Below, piece after piece: positions 61,801 through 64,000 of a DNA stretch of 64,000 bases; within the stretch, counting starts at the first letter, position 1; each line of letters opens with the position of its first letter. The stretch is from Phalacrocorax aristotelis (Eukaryota > Chordata > Aves > Suliformes > Phalacrocoracidae). The translations under genes and the position numbers were made by a program. The notes under the pieces are model-generated. The model saw only the letters and a program-made list of their open reading frames with translations, ran no database searches and had not been told where the DNA came from. The DNA lies in the NCBI RefSeq assembly GCF_949628215.1, contig NC_134280.1:12349795-12413794 (forward strand). The letters are read 5' to 3'.

Positions 61801-64000
61801 GGTCTGTTGAATGTGCTAGAGCAAGGTCTGTCTCTAGTAACATCTTCATTAAGCCTCTCTACAAGCAGAAGAGTATACTAATTGCCAGACTAACGTGCCA
61901 TTTGGCTCTGAACACGCCACTGAATGCTAACTTATGAATGGAAACTTCAAAGGATCATTTGCAACCTGCAACATGAAAGGAATATCAAAATGAAATAAAA
62001 ATAGATTTGTACCTCTGCTATTAAAGCTGATATAGAATTCCAGTTTAATTTTCCTGGGAATCTTGACTAGTTTCACAAACTCTTTTTGCCTCTGAAGTTT
62101 CAGCAGCTGCTCCCTCTATAAAAGCTAGAAATAACTGGTTCTCCTTTGGTAGGAATGAAAGGAGAATTGAGCTCTATAGAAATGAGGAGATTAGAGCTCC
62201 ATGAGGCATATACCCATTTAATGCTACTGGAGACCAAACCCGCTCAAATAATCTTAACCCTCACTTCTGGTAAGCAGAAATTCTAGGGAGGGGAAAAAAA
62301 TTCTTAGTGACTTATTAACAAAGCCTTTTCAGGTTTACTGGGATTTATCATGTGAGCCTAATCTACCTTTTGTTCATCCAGTTGGCAGGCTTTAAGATTT
62401 AAAAGGGTCTGCAGAAACTCCTCCCCCAAACTCCTTATTTAATTAAGGAGGCTTGGTGCATTATTTACCTTTTGAGTCTTCCATTTATGTGCGAACAATG
62501 AGTTGGGTTAACGTATTGTAAAATATTTGCGATGCTGTCCTATAAGCAGAGACAGGGAAAAGAAACTCTGGCTATGCCTTCAAATTTACTCTGACCTATA
62601 TGGGTTCACTCAATGTCTGGAAGTGAGGCCACTCCTTCATAAACACTAAAGTATAAATACAGGTGTGTAACTACAACAAATTTCCCTGCCTCTGTAGGTG
62701 ATTAAAGAGCCTGGATGTGAGTCAGTCTGCATTTGTTTCTATGGGAGCTCTCTAGAGTCATCGGATATGCAGATCAGGCCTTGCACGTACTGATGTTTTA
62801 TGTATCTTTTTTCGGTAGCTCAGCAAAGAGAGACTGGTAGCTGTAGCTCTCTCACTGGTTCCCCCAGTTTCTTCTCCTCCCCCACTCCATTCATAGCTGT
62901 AGCTGTGAGCATCAGGTTGCAGATAAAACAACTTCTGAGAGAGCAAAGGGATGCAGTTCTTGCCAAAGGCAATTAAGTGCTTAGGATTACAGCGTGCTTT
63001 ACAAAGTGTGTTCTTGCCGAATCCCTTTCCTCTTCTGCTTGCTGGCACAAAGCAGTTTCTTGGCACTTACCTTTGTTACAAGAAGTCTAAGCATTGCTAA
63101 ACTTTGCTGCAGTGTGTCAGCTCTGTAAATACGTATAGCAAGCTGCAGTGTCATGTTTTGAGGACCGTCTTGCTGGTGATTCTTCAGTAAGAGTCAGTGT
63201 GACCTCATCACCTCTGCTGTAATTGGATTAAATTCACTCACTTGCCAAAAACATGGCCAGCTGATGGCATATTTATTAGTCAGGCTGATGTGCTGTTCTG
63301 TGTGCACAGGATTCTTGGTGCCAAAGGCGTTTTTATGGCTTGTGATGCAGCTGATGTGCTGTAAGACACAGAATTGTCACTGAGGGATGTTTTCAGTTAT
63401 TTTCTTCATCAAGAAACGTTTAAAACAGACCATACATGCTGTTTGGAAGTAGAAGATACAACCTGTGGGAGAAGGAAGAGATGCTCTAGTTGCCAGTCAT
63501 GTGCATCACTTGCTGTTTCTTCTTGTGAAATGTGATAAATTGCTGAGAGTCCACAGGTGGTCTGAAGCTGCAGACCTCCTGGCTAAGGAAAGTGAGTGAT
63601 GGCCTGTGCTGTTTTACACACCCACTGCAGTTTATTTCTAATTGTTGCACAGCAGGTTAAGACCATTGCTCCAAGTTATCTTTTTGCTGCTGCTTCTGTT
63701 ATTCATCAGCTGTCTTGTGATCTGGGGTATTTGCAGAATGACAGGATGATATATGAACAGAAAGATGTGCCCAAAATGATACCGGAACTGTGTAGTGAAG
63801 GATAATCTGACCGCCAAGCCTGTACTTCCATCCCAAGGATTTTTGCATACTGTCTAAAACAGTGTAATTCAGCTTTCAGTGGGAAATGCTGTTAAGTAGC
63901 AAAAATCACTATCCTGAGTGTGAACCTCAGCAAAATATTAAGGGATGAGTGGGTAATGGGGAGACCAAGGACTGAGTTGCAAATACTCTTAGGAAGAGGA
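58873..64000. other. Probable first intron of the downstream gene
   Basis: AT-rich sequence following the donor at 58872. No immunoglobulin-domain or kinase coding exon of MYLK is seen. It is probably the long intron after the untranslated first exon, if the promoter call is right. Confidence 0.4.

Noticed and set aside
59012-64000. MYLK coding exons near the end of the window
   Set aside because: None of the open frames resembles the MYLK N-terminus or an immunoglobulin domain.

Overview
This window is nuclear DNA from a bird. Three things show that: CR1 LINE fragments whose 3' ends run into the octamer repeat ATTCTATG, a solo LTR of a type common in bird genomes, and a vertebrate gene with short introns. 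It is an AT-rich background with two CpG-dense patches at 18.75-19.46 kb and 58.13-58.87 kb. Nothing prokaryotic, no CRISPR array and no tRNA was seen. I cannot name the species from the sequence alone.

The central gene is CCDC14 on the + strand. I traced 13 coding exons from the ATG at 19148 to the TGA at 29053. Every intron is GT..AG, the phases close at each junction, and the predicted protein is 947 residues, close to the human length of about 950. It starts in a CpG island with CCAAT and E2F-like sites and ends with an ATTAAA poly(A) signal at 29377. CCDC14 is a centrosome/centriolar-satellite protein that restrains centriole duplication.

About 7 kb upstream, at 12095-12235 (+), lies one exon of ropporin (ROPN1), a sperm fibrous-sheath protein. 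It has a clean acceptor, donor and open frame, but I could not find its companion exons. ROPN1 followed by CCDC14 in the same direction matches human 3q21, where MYLK comes next, also in the same direction. The second CpG island at 58.2 kb sits where the MYLK promoter is expected. It carries a perfect CArG box (the SRF site typical of smooth-muscle genes) and two good + strand splice donors. No MYLK coding exon is visible, so that assignment is inference.

The rest is intergenic sequence with mobile-element debris: three recognisable 5'-truncated CR1 copies (17.3, 32.2 and 57.6 kb), one old CR1 split by a GC-rich insert (10.1-11.2 kb), a short reversed CR1 remnant (13.4 kb), and a 593-bp solo LTR with a perfect 5-bp target duplication (43.7 kb). 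Other signals include CTCF-like sites at 14.2, 27.6 and 48.6 kb, a CpG-rich block with paired CRE-like sites at 14.1-14.4 kb, two perfect hairpins, and a possible TATA-driven first exon near 50 kb. I found no convincing new biological system. The most useful leads are the isolated ropporin exon, the CArG-bearing CpG island and the 14.2-kb block.
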